This document shows positions 7,134 to 14,831 of a DNA stretch of 39,460 nucleotides, piece after piece. The notes below the pieces were generated by a model. That model made no database searches. It saw nothing but the letters and a program-made list of their open reading frames with translations, and was not told the origin of the DNA. Source of the stretch: a virus; the IMG/VR virus record IMGVR_UViG_3300046167_000307, positions 1 through 39,460 of that record; one strand, 5' to 3'. Numbering within the stretch: position 1 is the first letter of the stretch; the number at the start of each line of letters is the position of its first letter. Made by a program: the position numbers and the translations under genes.

Positions 7134-8903
7134 ATGCCAGGTACACACGTAAAAACAGTAACAGTTAATCCAGTTGATGATACTTATGGATGGTCAATAG
7201 TGGATAATGATACACAGAGTATTCCTAATTGGGTTTCAGCAGTACAACAAGGTAGTTCAGATAGCTGGGACTTTATAGTCGTAGATAATACTGGATCCGC
7301 AAGGTCTGCTATTGCAACAGTAACACATTCAAACGGTGTAACTACAGATTCTTTTCAAATAGATCAGGCAGGTGTTAGCCAACAGGCTCCTAGTCAAATT
7401 CCTGTACTTACGACAAACGCACCAACTAATGTTAGTCACAATGGTTTGCAAGCAAATGCAACTATTACAACACCAAATGGTACTATTATTAATAGAGGTT
7501 TTTTATGGGGTACTTCCCAAAGTAATTTAACAGGAGATGTTAGTCCTAGTGGAGTTAGCTTTAGTGCTAATATTTTAAGCCTTAATCCAAATACTGCATA
7601 TTATATTCAAGCGTATGCAGAAAATGGCTATGGAACTGGATACGGTAATATAGTTGCTGTAACGACTGCACAGCCAGCAGCACAATATGATAGTATCAAC
7701 GGTACACTTAACCCTGCGAATGAAAATGAAAATAATTTAACGTTTACTGTTAATACTACAGGTATCGCACAGGGAGTTATTCCTACTTATGAATTAGTAC
7801 CTGTATCTGCTGGATTTAATTCAGATGATATTGTTGGTGGTGCATTATCTGGTAGTATGTCCCCTATTGACGCTAATGGTCAATCAAGTGTGGTAATTCA
7901 ATATCGTGCAGACCAAACCCTAGAGGGTAATGAAACTTTTGACTTTACAATTACAGGTGATAATAGTGGTAATAATTACAATGGACAATTTCCAATTTTA
8001 GCTAATAGAATAATTAACGATAGTAGTACTGGTACTCCTATGTGGACTGGTGCCACGCTTAGCTTTACTACTACTGGATCTAATATTACAAATTCAGCGG
8101 GTATAAATGAAGGTTTCACATACCACGTTATACTTGAAGGTGAAAGTCAACCAGGTGGTACAACGATTTACTGGGAAATAGATAGTACGGGCTATACGTC
8201 TGTTCTAGGTCAGCAAGCAGGAGCAACTGCTGGTGATTTTACAAGTGGGATGCTAGGTAGTTTTGTGACTGGCCAAGCTCCGTTGATGGATCCAAATAAG
8301 GGTTCATTTGAGATTACTACTATTGCAGATGCTAATACTGAAGGTAAAGAAGGTTTTACTGTTAGATTTTATTCTGACCCACAGATGCAAAACCCTTTAA
8401 CTTATTCTAACGGGATGCATGTTAAGGTTAATAATATGGGACTTAACGATACGTCTCAAAGTCCAGCTGCTAATTTTACATGGGCGACTGTAGATTCTCT
8501 TAATAACTACATCCCAGCGCCGCTTTATGAAGATCATGTTACGGAGAGTGGTATTTCATATTTACTAGTACATTTCGTATCTGATGTTCAGCCATACCTG
8601 ACTGATTTTACAATTACTGGAGCCAATGGCGTGCCGGGTAATCCAACTCCGAATCCACCGTCAACGAATCCTAGCTTTTTCAATTTGGTTGGTGGAGGCT
8701 CTCCACCCCCTCTATCGTATAGTTCGACAACAAATGAGGGTGTGCTTAGGTTTGCCATGGCAGAACTTCCTAACGGAACACCTGCCAGGTTTGCACAGAT
8801 TACGACTAGTTTGACGATGCAAACAGATCCAAATATAACTTATTCTGATACTGCAACAATATTCCAAACTGATTTTATCGGAATACCTGAAACAAACGAC
8901 TAA
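7134..8903 (+). CDS. BACON / FN3-like / Calx-beta-like surface protein
   Basis: A 589-residue beta-rich protein without a signal peptide. Residues ~1-82 match the BACON pattern (GWSIVDN, IPNWVSAVQQG, then R-S-A-I-A-T-V-T and SFQIDQAG). BACON domains are known from Bacteroidota surface proteins and their phages and are linked to glycan or mucin binding. Residues ~95-180 are FN3-like (NPNTAYYIQAYAENGYG). Next comes Calx-beta-like sequence (LEGNETFDFTITGDN, and a related stretch EGKEGFTVRFY). The C-terminal ~170 residues are unassigned. It has its own late promoter and lies between head-core-like genes, so a head decoration or adhesion fibre is plausible. Domains are read by eye. Confidence 0.65.
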   Translation: MPGTHVKTVTVNPVDDTYGWSIVDNDTQSIPNWVSAVQQGSSDSWDFIVVDNTGSARSAIATVTHSNGVTTDSFQIDQAGVSQQAPSQIPVLTTNAPTNVSHNGLQANATITTPNGTIINRGFLWGTSQSNLTGDVSPSGVSFSANILSLNPNTAYYIQAYAENGYGTGYGNIVAVTTAQPAAQYDSINGTLNPANENENNLTFTVNTTGIAQGVIPTYELVPVSAGFNSDDIVGGALSGSMSPIDANGQSSVVIQYRADQTLEGNETFDFTITGDNSGNNYNGQFPILANRIINDSSTGTPMWTGATLSFTTTGSNITNSAGINEGFTYHVILEGESQPGGTTIYWEIDSTGYTSVLGQQAGATAGDFTSGMLGSFVTGQAPLMDPNKGSFEITTIADANTEGKEGFTVRFYSDPQMQNPLTYSNGMHVKVNNMGLNDTSQSPAANFTWATVDSLNNYIPAPLYEDHVTESGISYLLVHFVSDVQPYLTDFTITGANGVPGNPTPNPPSTNPSFFNLVGGGSPPPLSYSSTTNEGVLRFAMAELPNGTPARFAQITTSLTMQTDPNITYSDTATIFQTDFIGIPETND

Positions 8904-8920
8904 TAAAAAATTAAAATTAA

Positions 8921-8928
8921 TATAAATA
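8921..8928 (+). promoter_or_regulatory. T4-type late promoter box TATAAATA
   Basis: An exact TATAAATA 14 bases before the ATG at 8943, within a purely A/T leader. It is identical to the box at 7108 and probably drives the acidic core-like protein and the gene after it. Confidence 0.75.
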
Positions 8929-8942
8929 AAAACTAAATTAAA

Positions 8943-9695
8943 ATGGCAAAAAAAATACTATCATTCGAAGAATATCAAGTTCAGTTAAAGGCTGAGCAAG
9001 ATAACGTAGATACTACTGAAGAAGTAGAAAACGAAGAATGCCCTTGTGGAGAAGACGGGGATGGTAACTGTCTTCCATGTGAAGATGAAACTCCTTCTGA
9101 AATAGAAGACGAAGAAATAGACGACGAAGATGATGATTCTGATGACGATACTGATGATGTTGAAGACGGCGCTGATGAAGATGACGACGACGATGACGAC
9201 GATGACGACGATGATGACGAAGATGACGATGAAGAAGATGATGACGATGATGAAGAAGAAGATGAAGAGTCTGATGAAGAAGAGTCTGAAGAAGAAGTTG
9301 AAGCAGAAGATGAAGAAGAAGGAGAAGAAGCAGAAGTAGAAGAAGCTCCTGAGGAAGAAGGAGAAGAAGAAGCTCCTGAGGCAGAAGCAGAAGCTCCAGC
9401 TGAAGCTCCAGCTACAGTAGAAGAAATGCTGATCGAAGGCTATTCAAAAGTAAAAGAAGCTGCATGTGCTTATGAGAAAGACGAATACCAAGACCACACA
9501 TTAGAAATGTACATGAAAGAGAACGCTGCACTAGTAGCAACTCTTGCTGCAACAGCAATGGAAGAAGGTTATGGCGAAGTTAAAGAAACTGAATTAACTC
9601 AAGAAATGTATGAGGCTCACTGTAATGAGATGAAAGAGGCTTATGCTAAGAAAATGGATGAGTTAAAAGAAACTTACGGCGCTGGAAAAGAATAA
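8943..9695 (+). CDS. Very acidic prohead-core-like protein
   Basis: A 250-residue protein. The N terminus MAKKILSFEEYQVQL is basic then amphipathic. It is followed by a four-cysteine cluster (C33-x-C35, C43-x-x-C46) that could bind metal, and then about 100 residues of nearly pure Asp and Glu (roughly 50-150). The C-terminal ~95 residues are helical (VEEMLIEGYSKVKEAACAYE onward). Strongly acidic, helix-rich proteins are typical of phage prohead cores (for example T4 gp67 and gp22), and the neighbours carry capsid-targeting-like peptides. It has its own late promoter. An acidic DNA-mimic role is an alternative. There is no direct homology evidence. Confidence 0.5.
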   Translation: MAKKILSFEEYQVQLKAEQDNVDTTEEVENEECPCGEDGDGNCLPCEDETPSEIEDEEIDDEDDDSDDDTDDVEDGADEDDDDDDDDDDDDDEDDDEEDDDDDEEEDEESDEEESEEEVEAEDEEEGEEAEVEEAPEEEGEEEAPEAEAEAPAEAPATVEEMLIEGYSKVKEAACAYEKDEYQDHTLEMYMKENAALVATLAATAMEEGYGEVKETELTQEMYEAHCNEMKEAYAKKMDELKETYGAGKE

Positions 9696-9702
9696 TAGAA
9701 CT

Positions 9703-10329
9703 ATGAAATACATTAAGTCAATTAGCGAATTAAATGAGGCAAGACAAGCTCCTGCTAAGAAACTATTTAAGATGGTAGTTAAAGGTAGCACTTCTGAAAT
9801 TGAAGGTCAAAAGATCTCTAAGGAAATGGCTCAAGCTGCATTGGATTGGTTTGACAGATCTGTATACGCTAGAAAATATGCTAATCAAGTTCAAAAGGCT
9901 GGTATGGGCGCTGTTGCTCCACTAATCTTTGGTGAATATTGGGGTATTAAGAAAACTATTGGTAATAAACTAAAACCAGAATTTAAAGAGCTGCAACAAG
10001 TATATAAAAGAGAAATGGCTGAGTCAGTTTTAACTGAGTCAGATGCAACTCCTACAATGTTATTAGCTCAAGAGATTGAAGGTGGTGAATATCACATGGC
10101 TTTCTCAGACGGTGGTATTGGTGTAGACGCTAGATCGACTAAGAAGACTTGGGAAGATGGAGTACCAGTACTTAAATATATTGCAAGAGCACCTAAGAAA
10201 TCTGTAGAATTACCAAAGGGTAAATTTGAAGTAGTTATCGATGATAAATACGGATGGTACTACTGGGAGAACAAGGGTATCTGGTATGGAATGGAACAAG
10301 ATGGAGAAACACCTCCATTTGAGTATTAA
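9703..10329 (+). CDS. Internal/head protein with capsid-targeting-like N terminus
   Basis: A 208-residue protein starting seven bases after the acidic protein. The N terminus MKYIKSISELNE|ARQ ends in an L-x-E site like those cut by T4 gp21. A second site, ESVLTE (107-112), separates a basic helical half (10-105) from a beta-rich C-terminal half with many Trp and Tyr (YGWYYWENKGIWYGME). Both the N-terminal pattern and the ESV(L)xE motif are shared with the 694-residue protein at 5005, which suggests a common maturation route. The functions of the pieces are unknown. Confidence 0.5.
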   Translation: MKYIKSISELNEARQAPAKKLFKMVVKGSTSEIEGQKISKEMAQAALDWFDRSVYARKYANQVQKAGMGAVAPLIFGEYWGIKKTIGNKLKPEFKELQQVYKREMAESVLTESDATPTMLLAQEIEGGEYHMAFSDGGIGVDARSTKKTWEDGVPVLKYIARAPKKSVELPKGKFEVVIDDKYGWYYWENKGIWYGMEQDGETPPFEY

Positions 10330-10345
10330 AAAAAGAACCACTATT

Positions 10346-10411
10346 ATGAATTGCGAATGTCAAGTATGTAAATGTGGAACATCATGTAATTGCTCTTGTT
10401 GCGATTGCTAA
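10346..10411 (+). CDS. 21-residue cysteine-rich metallothionein-like peptide
   Basis: A very short frame encoding MNCECQVCKCGTSCNCSCCD plus a final Cys: nine cysteines in 21 residues, arranged as CxC, CxC, CxCxCC and CxC. This spacing is that of metal-thiolate clusters in metallothioneins. It starts 16 bases after the upstream stop, behind an A-rich leader, and ends just before a strong terminator, which is where a real last gene of an operon would sit. Such a cysteine-dense frame is unlikely by chance in 31-35% G+C-looking DNA. Expression is unproven. Confidence 0.5.
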   Translation: MNCECQVCKCGTSCNCSCCDC

Positions 10412-10438
10412 GCAGGCACACATTTTAATAAACTTTTT

Positions 10439-10479
10439 AAAGAGTCTATGTATAACAATAGTAACATAGACTCTTTTTT
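10439..10479 (+). terminator. Rho-independent terminator
   Basis: A perfect 13-bp stem, AAAGAGTCTATGT (10439-10451) pairing with ACATAGACTCTTT (10464-10476), with a 12-base A/T-rich loop and a T run to 10479. It ends the head-core cluster and lies only two bases before the ATG of the deaminase gene at 10482. Confidence 0.9.
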
Positions 10480-10481
10480 AT

Positions 10482-10988
10482 ATGCCAAGAATTCCGGTTG
10501 ATTTAATTTATATGCAGATGGCTTATCAGATAGCCAAGCTATCCTATGCTAAACGTAGACGCGTTGGTTGTATTATCGTGAAAGATACACAGGTAATATC
10601 AACTGGATATAACGGTACGCCACATGGCTTTGAAAACGACTGTGAAGAGATACAAGTCAGAGATATAGATAATAAAAATCATAAGAAAGTCTTAGAAGAA
10701 AAGGGCTATGATTGCGATGATGCCTGTTGTTCTAAAGAGGTAACTAAAAGAGAGGTCTTACATGCAGAGTCTAATGCCTTAGCAAAGGTAAGTAAATCTA
10801 CATTAAGTGCAGAAGGTGCAGATATGTATATCACTACATGTCCATGTTTTGATTGCGCAAAATTAATTATTCAATCAGGTATTAAAAGAGTATTCTACTC
10901 AGAGGATTATAGAGATATGTCTGGGATAGGACTATTAGAAAAAGCAGGTATTGAAGTAAAAGAAGTTATATGTTGGAACGCGGAGTAA
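10482..10988 (+). CDS. dCMP deaminase (ComEB / T4 Cd type)
   Basis: A 168-residue zinc deaminase that would convert dCMP to dUMP, feeding thymidylate synthesis. The zinc and catalytic signature is H94-A-E96 with P121-C122-F-D-C125. The N-terminal VGCIIVKDTQVISTGYNGTP strand-loop is characteristic. Extra cysteines near residue 78 (YDCDDACC) may bind a structural zinc, as in T4 dCMP deaminase. The ATG at 10482 directly follows a terminator hairpin, so an in-frame ATG at 10512 (M11) is an alternative start. The gene overlaps the helicase start by 19 bases. Confidence 0.88.
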   Translation: MPRIPVDLIYMQMAYQIAKLSYAKRRRVGCIIVKDTQVISTGYNGTPHGFENDCEEIQVRDIDNKNHKKVLEEKGYDCDDACCSKEVTKREVLHAESNALAKVSKSTLSAEGADMYITTCPCFDCAKLIIQSGIKRVFYSEDYRDMSGIGLLEKAGIEVKEVICWNAE

Positions 10989-12703
10989 CCGAAATCATAA
11001 ATGAGGCACTAGTCACAAATGTATTTGGCAAAGACTTTAAATTTAGAGAGGGCCAAAGAGAGGTTATTGAAGCTATTTGTAATCACTATCTTGAAGATCC
11101 AGAAGGGACAATTATCTTAGATGCCCCAACTGGAAGTGGTAAATCACTAATTGCTATGTGGTCCGCGCACATCTTAAAAGAACTCGGTAACCGAGGCTAT
11201 CTCGTCACATCCGATCTAATGCTACAAGACCAGTATGAAGAAGACTTTAAAAACTTTAAACTTAATTGGCCCAGTGTAAGAGGAGTAGACAATTATGAAT
11301 GTGATGTAAATGGTCTGCCGTTCTCTCTAGCTGATTGTAAGATGAAAGGTATTGGGTATGAAGCTGCAGAGAAACTTTCATGCTGGAACACCTGTGGGTA
11401 TCTTCAAGCTAGACGGCGCGCGAAGGAGCTACCTGTAGCTCTCTTCAACTATTCATATTATCTAATACAAAGGAATTATGTAGAAGACAAGATGTTAGAA
11501 CAGGATAGAGAGGTACCCTTTCCACAGAGAGACTTTGTATTCTTTGATGAAGCACATAAGGTAGATAATATAGTACAATCACACTTTAGTCCTAGAATAG
11601 ACAGAACCACTACTAAGATATTTAAAGAAGTTAATAGGTTTATACAGAAGCAAGCAATTGGAGCTGCCTGGGTAACCGAGAACAGAATAGCAGATCTTGT
11701 CGACCGCTTAATGCGGGAAGACAACCACCAGGAGTTGATGAAGCACATCGGAGAGTTCAGAGGTATTGCCGTGGTTTACCGCAAGGTCAGATCGGCGGCC
11801 CTAAAACAAAGTAAGTCAAGATTTAAAGGGGGAGATGTCCCTAAAGAATGGCAGACTTTTTTTGGACGAATGGATAGACTTAAAGATATATGGTGTAAGT
11901 TTGATGACTATCATGATATAATTAAAGAGCTCGGCAATGATGCAATTGTTATTAATCGAAAAGAAACTGAAACTCAATTCTTATGTTTAGAAGAAGCAAT
12001 AATGATTGATAAATTCTTACAAAAGAAAAGTGGCTTTAAAGTTTTTATGTCAGCAACTCTAGGTGATATTAAATCATTTGCAAAACATACTTCAATGGGT
12101 AATGCTAGAGTTATTAGAATGAGTAATAATTTTGATTACAAAAAATCCCCCGTGGTTTTCATTAATAGGCACAAATTGTCTTTTAGAGAACGCGAACAAA
12201 ATCTCCCCAAGGTCATAAAGGTTCTTGACAAGATCTTGGAGAAACACAAAGGACAAAGTGGAATTATTCACGCCGGCTCCTATCAGTTCATGAATGAAAT
12301 AAATGCTCAGTCTAAACACAGTTTTAATTTCATAACCTATGATGTAGCCAAGGAGAGACAGAATGCAATTAGAAACTTTAACGAACAAGATGGTAAAATA
12401 CTTGTAGGTCCTTCTCTGTTAGAAGGTTTAGACCTTAAAGATGACAAGTCCAGATTTCAGATCTTCTTTAAAGTACCATATCCATCATTGGGCGATCCAC
12501 TTGTAAAAGCTAAGATGACCGCATTTCCAGGATGGTATGATTGGAAAACAGGGATAGCAATACAACAAGGGGCAGGAAGATCTATTAGATCGAAAGACGA
12601 CTGGGCAGTAACATATATTTTAGACGCGTGCTTTAGAAGCCTGATAAATAAACAGGGATTCTTTCCACCGTCATTTGAAGAAAGACTTAAAACAATATAC
12701 TAA
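10970..12703 (+). CDS. Rad3/DinG-like (XPD-type) Fe-S superfamily 2 helicase
   Basis: A 577-residue ATP-dependent helicase. Seen: FREGQREVIEAI (25-36), Walker A DAPTGSGKS (51-59), the DEAH box (193-196), SATLGDI (motif III region), and a C-terminal helicase half with GPSLLEGLDLKDD and QQGAGRSIRSKDDWA (motif VI arginines). Four cysteines between motifs Ia and II (C111, C123, C138, C142) are placed like the 4Fe-4S ligands of XPD and DinG. Such enzymes unwind 5'-3' at forks, R-loops or repair intermediates. The start overlaps the deaminase gene. Two antisense open frames here are shadows. Confidence 0.88.
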   Translation: MLERGVTEIINEALVTNVFGKDFKFREGQREVIEAICNHYLEDPEGTIILDAPTGSGKSLIAMWSAHILKELGNRGYLVTSDLMLQDQYEEDFKNFKLNWPSVRGVDNYECDVNGLPFSLADCKMKGIGYEAAEKLSCWNTCGYLQARRRAKELPVALFNYSYYLIQRNYVEDKMLEQDREVPFPQRDFVFFDEAHKVDNIVQSHFSPRIDRTTTKIFKEVNRFIQKQAIGAAWVTENRIADLVDRLMREDNHQELMKHIGEFRGIAVVYRKVRSAALKQSKSRFKGGDVPKEWQTFFGRMDRLKDIWCKFDDYHDIIKELGNDAIVINRKETETQFLCLEEAIMIDKFLQKKSGFKVFMSATLGDIKSFAKHTSMGNARVIRMSNNFDYKKSPVVFINRHKLSFREREQNLPKVIKVLDKILEKHKGQSGIIHAGSYQFMNEINAQSKHSFNFITYDVAKERQNAIRNFNEQDGKILVGPSLLEGLDLKDDKSRFQIFFKVPYPSLGDPLVKAKMTAFPGWYDWKTGIAIQQGAGRSIRSKDDWAVTYILDACFRSLINKQGFFPPSFEERLKTIY

Positions 12704-12704
12704 A

Positions 12705-13280
12705 ATGAGAGACTTAATAATTTGCGATGACTTTTACAATAATATAGATGAAGTTAGAGCTTTTGCTTTAGAGCAAGATTTTAATGTGGATGGTAATTAT
12801 CCAGGCCATAGAACAAAATCATTTTTAAACCAAGGTATTGCCGATTGGATTGGTGAAGTAGTAGGAGGTGAGTTTATTATGCCTGACGATCCGGATGATA
12901 CTTATTGCGGAGCATATCAATATACAACTGCTAGAGATAGAACATGGATTCATGCAGATGGTTGGAATGATTGGGCAGGAGTAGTTTACTTAACCCCAGA
13001 CGCACCTGTATCTGGTGGTACAGGTATTTATAGACATAAACCTACTGGTGCATATAAGACGCCTAGATTATCAGATGGTAGTATAAATAATACATTGATG
13101 GAATTAATTAACAATGATGGTCAAGATTATACTAAATGGGAATTGGTTGATGTGGTAGGTAATAAGTATAATAGAGCTGTTTTCTATAAAGGAGACTTAT
13201 TTCATGCATCATTAGACTACTTTGGTAGAGACCTACAAGACGGTAGATTATTTCAAACATTTTTCTTTAACACAAAATAA
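12705..13280 (+). CDS. 2OG-Fe(II) oxygenase-like protein (DUF6445-like)
   Basis: A 191-residue protein. The ATG at 12705, right after the helicase stop, is chosen over an ATG 30 bases upstream inside the helicase gene. It shows the 2-oxoglutarate/iron signature H83-A-D85, distal H167 (YKGDLFHASLDYFG) and R181 (GRLFQTFFF) on a predicted double-stranded beta-helix (WAGVVYLTPDAP). Phage members could hydroxylate a nucleotide, protein side chain or small molecule, but no substrate can be read here. Co-location with a deaminase and a helicase suggests nucleotide or DNA metabolism, which is an inference. Confidence 0.65.
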   Translation: MRDLIICDDFYNNIDEVRAFALEQDFNVDGNYPGHRTKSFLNQGIADWIGEVVGGEFIMPDDPDDTYCGAYQYTTARDRTWIHADGWNDWAGVVYLTPDAPVSGGTGIYRHKPTGAYKTPRLSDGSINNTLMELINNDGQDYTKWELVDVVGNKYNRAVFYKGDLFHASLDYFGRDLQDGRLFQTFFFNTK

Positions 13281-13286
13281 TAAATT

Positions 13287-13514
13287 ATGGGATTTAACAA
13301 ACTACACCTTCCAGATCTAGAATACTTAAAACAAAGCTTAAGAGAAAAGGGCAATGAAGAATTTACAGAATTCTGGAAATCAAGATATTTTAAAGCTGAT
13401 GCAATCATGGGCCCATGTGATTCTATGGACTTTATTAAACAATTTTTAAATCGTGAGTATAATTATAGAACAACTGGTCAAATCGAGCTTGACTTTGATG
13501 AAATCGGTTATTAA
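13287..13514 (+). CDS. Small protein, unknown function
   Basis: A 75-residue protein six bases after the oxygenase-like gene. It contains LPDLEYLKQSLREKGNEEF and a single cysteine at GPCDSMDF. It is mostly helical and mildly acidic, with no membrane segment or recognised motif. Tight spacing suggests co-transcription with its neighbours. Confidence 0.5.
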   Translation: MGFNKLHLPDLEYLKQSLREKGNEEFTEFWKSRYFKADAIMGPCDSMDFIKQFLNREYNYRTTGQIELDFDEIGY

Positions 13515-13524
13515 AAATAAAGAT

Positions 13525-14131
13525 ATGTCAACAGAAACTAAAGAACAAACAAAACCTAAAATGTACGTTTGGGCTAGAACTGAACGTGCTGGAGATATAG
13601 TAACTGTAGAAGGTACCTGATGGTCAATTTACTACATTTACAGATGGTACAAAATGTGCAACTGCTTTAATCGGTGAAATGTTAATGGAGGCGAGAGATG
13701 AAGTAAATGCTAATAACATAGCAAAAGACTTTAGCGCCTCAGTTGTAGAACCACAGAGAGATCCAGAACCTGTAGCAGAAACTAAAGCTACTCAACCTAC
13801 TGGAGAAGTAAATGTAATGTTAGAGATGTTAAGAAAGATCAGTGCTAAGAATACTATTTCTATGCCACTCGAACTTAATGTACCATCAAAAGAAGTCTAT
13901 GACCTATTCAGGGACCAGATGGATATTACTAAAGAAGAATTAAACAATCAAATTTTAGACCTTGTACTGAGTCAGATAGATAATTTACAAGAACAATTAA
14001 AACCACAAGCACAAGAATTTATTAATAAGTATTACTATGGCAAAAACACAAGAAGAGTCAGTACAACTGACGAAGGAGCAACAAGAAGCAATAGATCAAG
14101 CAGTAACTCAGCCCCAGACATCACCTACTAG
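13525..14131 (+). CDS. Unknown structural-region protein, one frame shift
   Basis: ATG 13525 opens MSTETKEQTKPKMYVWARTE and stops at TGA 13618. Removing one base there lets the frame run on as TDGQFTTFTDGTKCATALIG into the open frame at 13679, giving about 201 residues. The C-terminal part holds a helical region (VMLEMLRKISAKN, then TKEELNNQILDLVLSQIDNL). The final ~30 residues, after NKYYYG, overlap the next gene and look like out-of-frame translation (Arg and Ser rich), so the true stop may be near 14037. I do not recognise the family; it sits in the run of small genes before the baseplate genes. Confidence 0.45.
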
Positions 14132-14498
14132 TTACAATAGACGTCAAAGACGTCACATGATGAGACAGCAGGGTATACTTAAATATCTAAGTAAATTAGA
14201 TTTCTTAGGTGAGGTTAGGTCTAACTTCCGTACTCAAAATATGGAGAATGGTAGAAAACTACATCAGCAAAATATAGATGCTAATGATAAAGTTAACCAC
14301 TCTATGTTAGAAGCTAAATTAGAGTCTATGAAAGAGACTTGGAAATCTATAGGCTACAATAAGAGCGAGATAGATAAATTAGAAGAGGCTTGGTCTTTAT
14401 CTACTATTAAAGATAAAGAAACTCGTAAAGAGGACAAGAAGACAATTAAGAAATTACAGAGAGAAGTGCAAGAGTCATTTCAATCTAGAAAAAAGTAA
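14037..14498 (+). CDS. Basic helical protein, unknown function
   Basis: A 153-residue, Lys/Arg/Gln-rich, strongly helical protein with the motif YNRRQRRHMMRQQGILKYL around residue 35-53 and a long C-terminal coiled-coil-like stretch ending KKLQREVQESFQSRKK. The ATG follows TATTACT at the end of the previous frame. The 95-base overlap with that frame probably reflects an indel rather than a true overlap. Its place just before baseplate genes would suit an assembly chaperone, but that is only positional. Confidence 0.5.
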   Translation: MAKTQEESVQLTKEQQEAIDQAVTQPQTSPTSYNRRQRRHMMRQQGILKYLSKLDFLGEVRSNFRTQNMENGRKLHQQNIDANDKVNHSMLEAKLESMKETWKSIGYNKSEIDKLEEAWSLSTIKDKETRKEDKKTIKKLQREVQESFQSRKK

Positions 14499-14507
14499 CG
14501 GTACAAG

Positions 14508-14831
14508 ATGATTACTATCCAAATAGAACCCGCTGATAACGGGGTAGTCAAATTTTTGATTGATGATAACGTAAACGGTGGAGGTGAAGAATACACTTCT
14601 AGAGTTGTCTATGATTTTGATGGCTACTTAGGTAGGCAACAACAAGTTAAATTTTTAAATGACTTGATATTAGATCTAGGCCTAAGTACGGGTAGTGATA
14701 TTGACCGTGACAAATTGGAGATTAAATTAGATTGGGGAGGTACATACAAACCATCTGAAACAGAAATTAAACAAAGAGTAACGCAACTCCAAAAAGAAAT
14801 AAAAAAGCTTACTCGCATGATAGAGAAATGA
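14508..14831 (+). CDS. Small protein, unknown function
   Basis: A 107-residue protein with a beta-rich first half (VVKFLIDDNVNGG, SRVVYDFDGYLG) and a helical C-terminal end (EIKQRVTQLQKEIKKLTRMI). It overlaps the next gene by four bases (ATGA). No catalytic motif is visible. An antisense frame here is discounted. Confidence 0.5.
   Translation: MITIQIEPADNGVVKFLIDDNVNGGGEEYTSRVVYDFDGYLGRQQQVKFLNDLILDLGLSTGSDIDRDKLEIKLDWGGTYKPSETEIKQRVTQLQKEIKKLTRMIEK

Noticed and set aside
9121-9260. GAT/GAC repeat run as a microsatellite or recombination repeat
   Set aside because: It is coding for an Asp tract with mixed codons; the imperfect repeat is explained by the protein.
9130-9339. A 69-residue Met/Lys-rich open frame inside the acidic gene
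   Set aside because: It is the +1 reading of the GAY/GAR codon runs of the acidic protein; composition is purely a by-product of those repeats.
13618-13625. Programmed ribosomal frameshift in the 13525 gene
   Set aside because: No slippery heptamer or downstream pseudoknot is apparent, and many similar breaks elsewhere point to indel errors.
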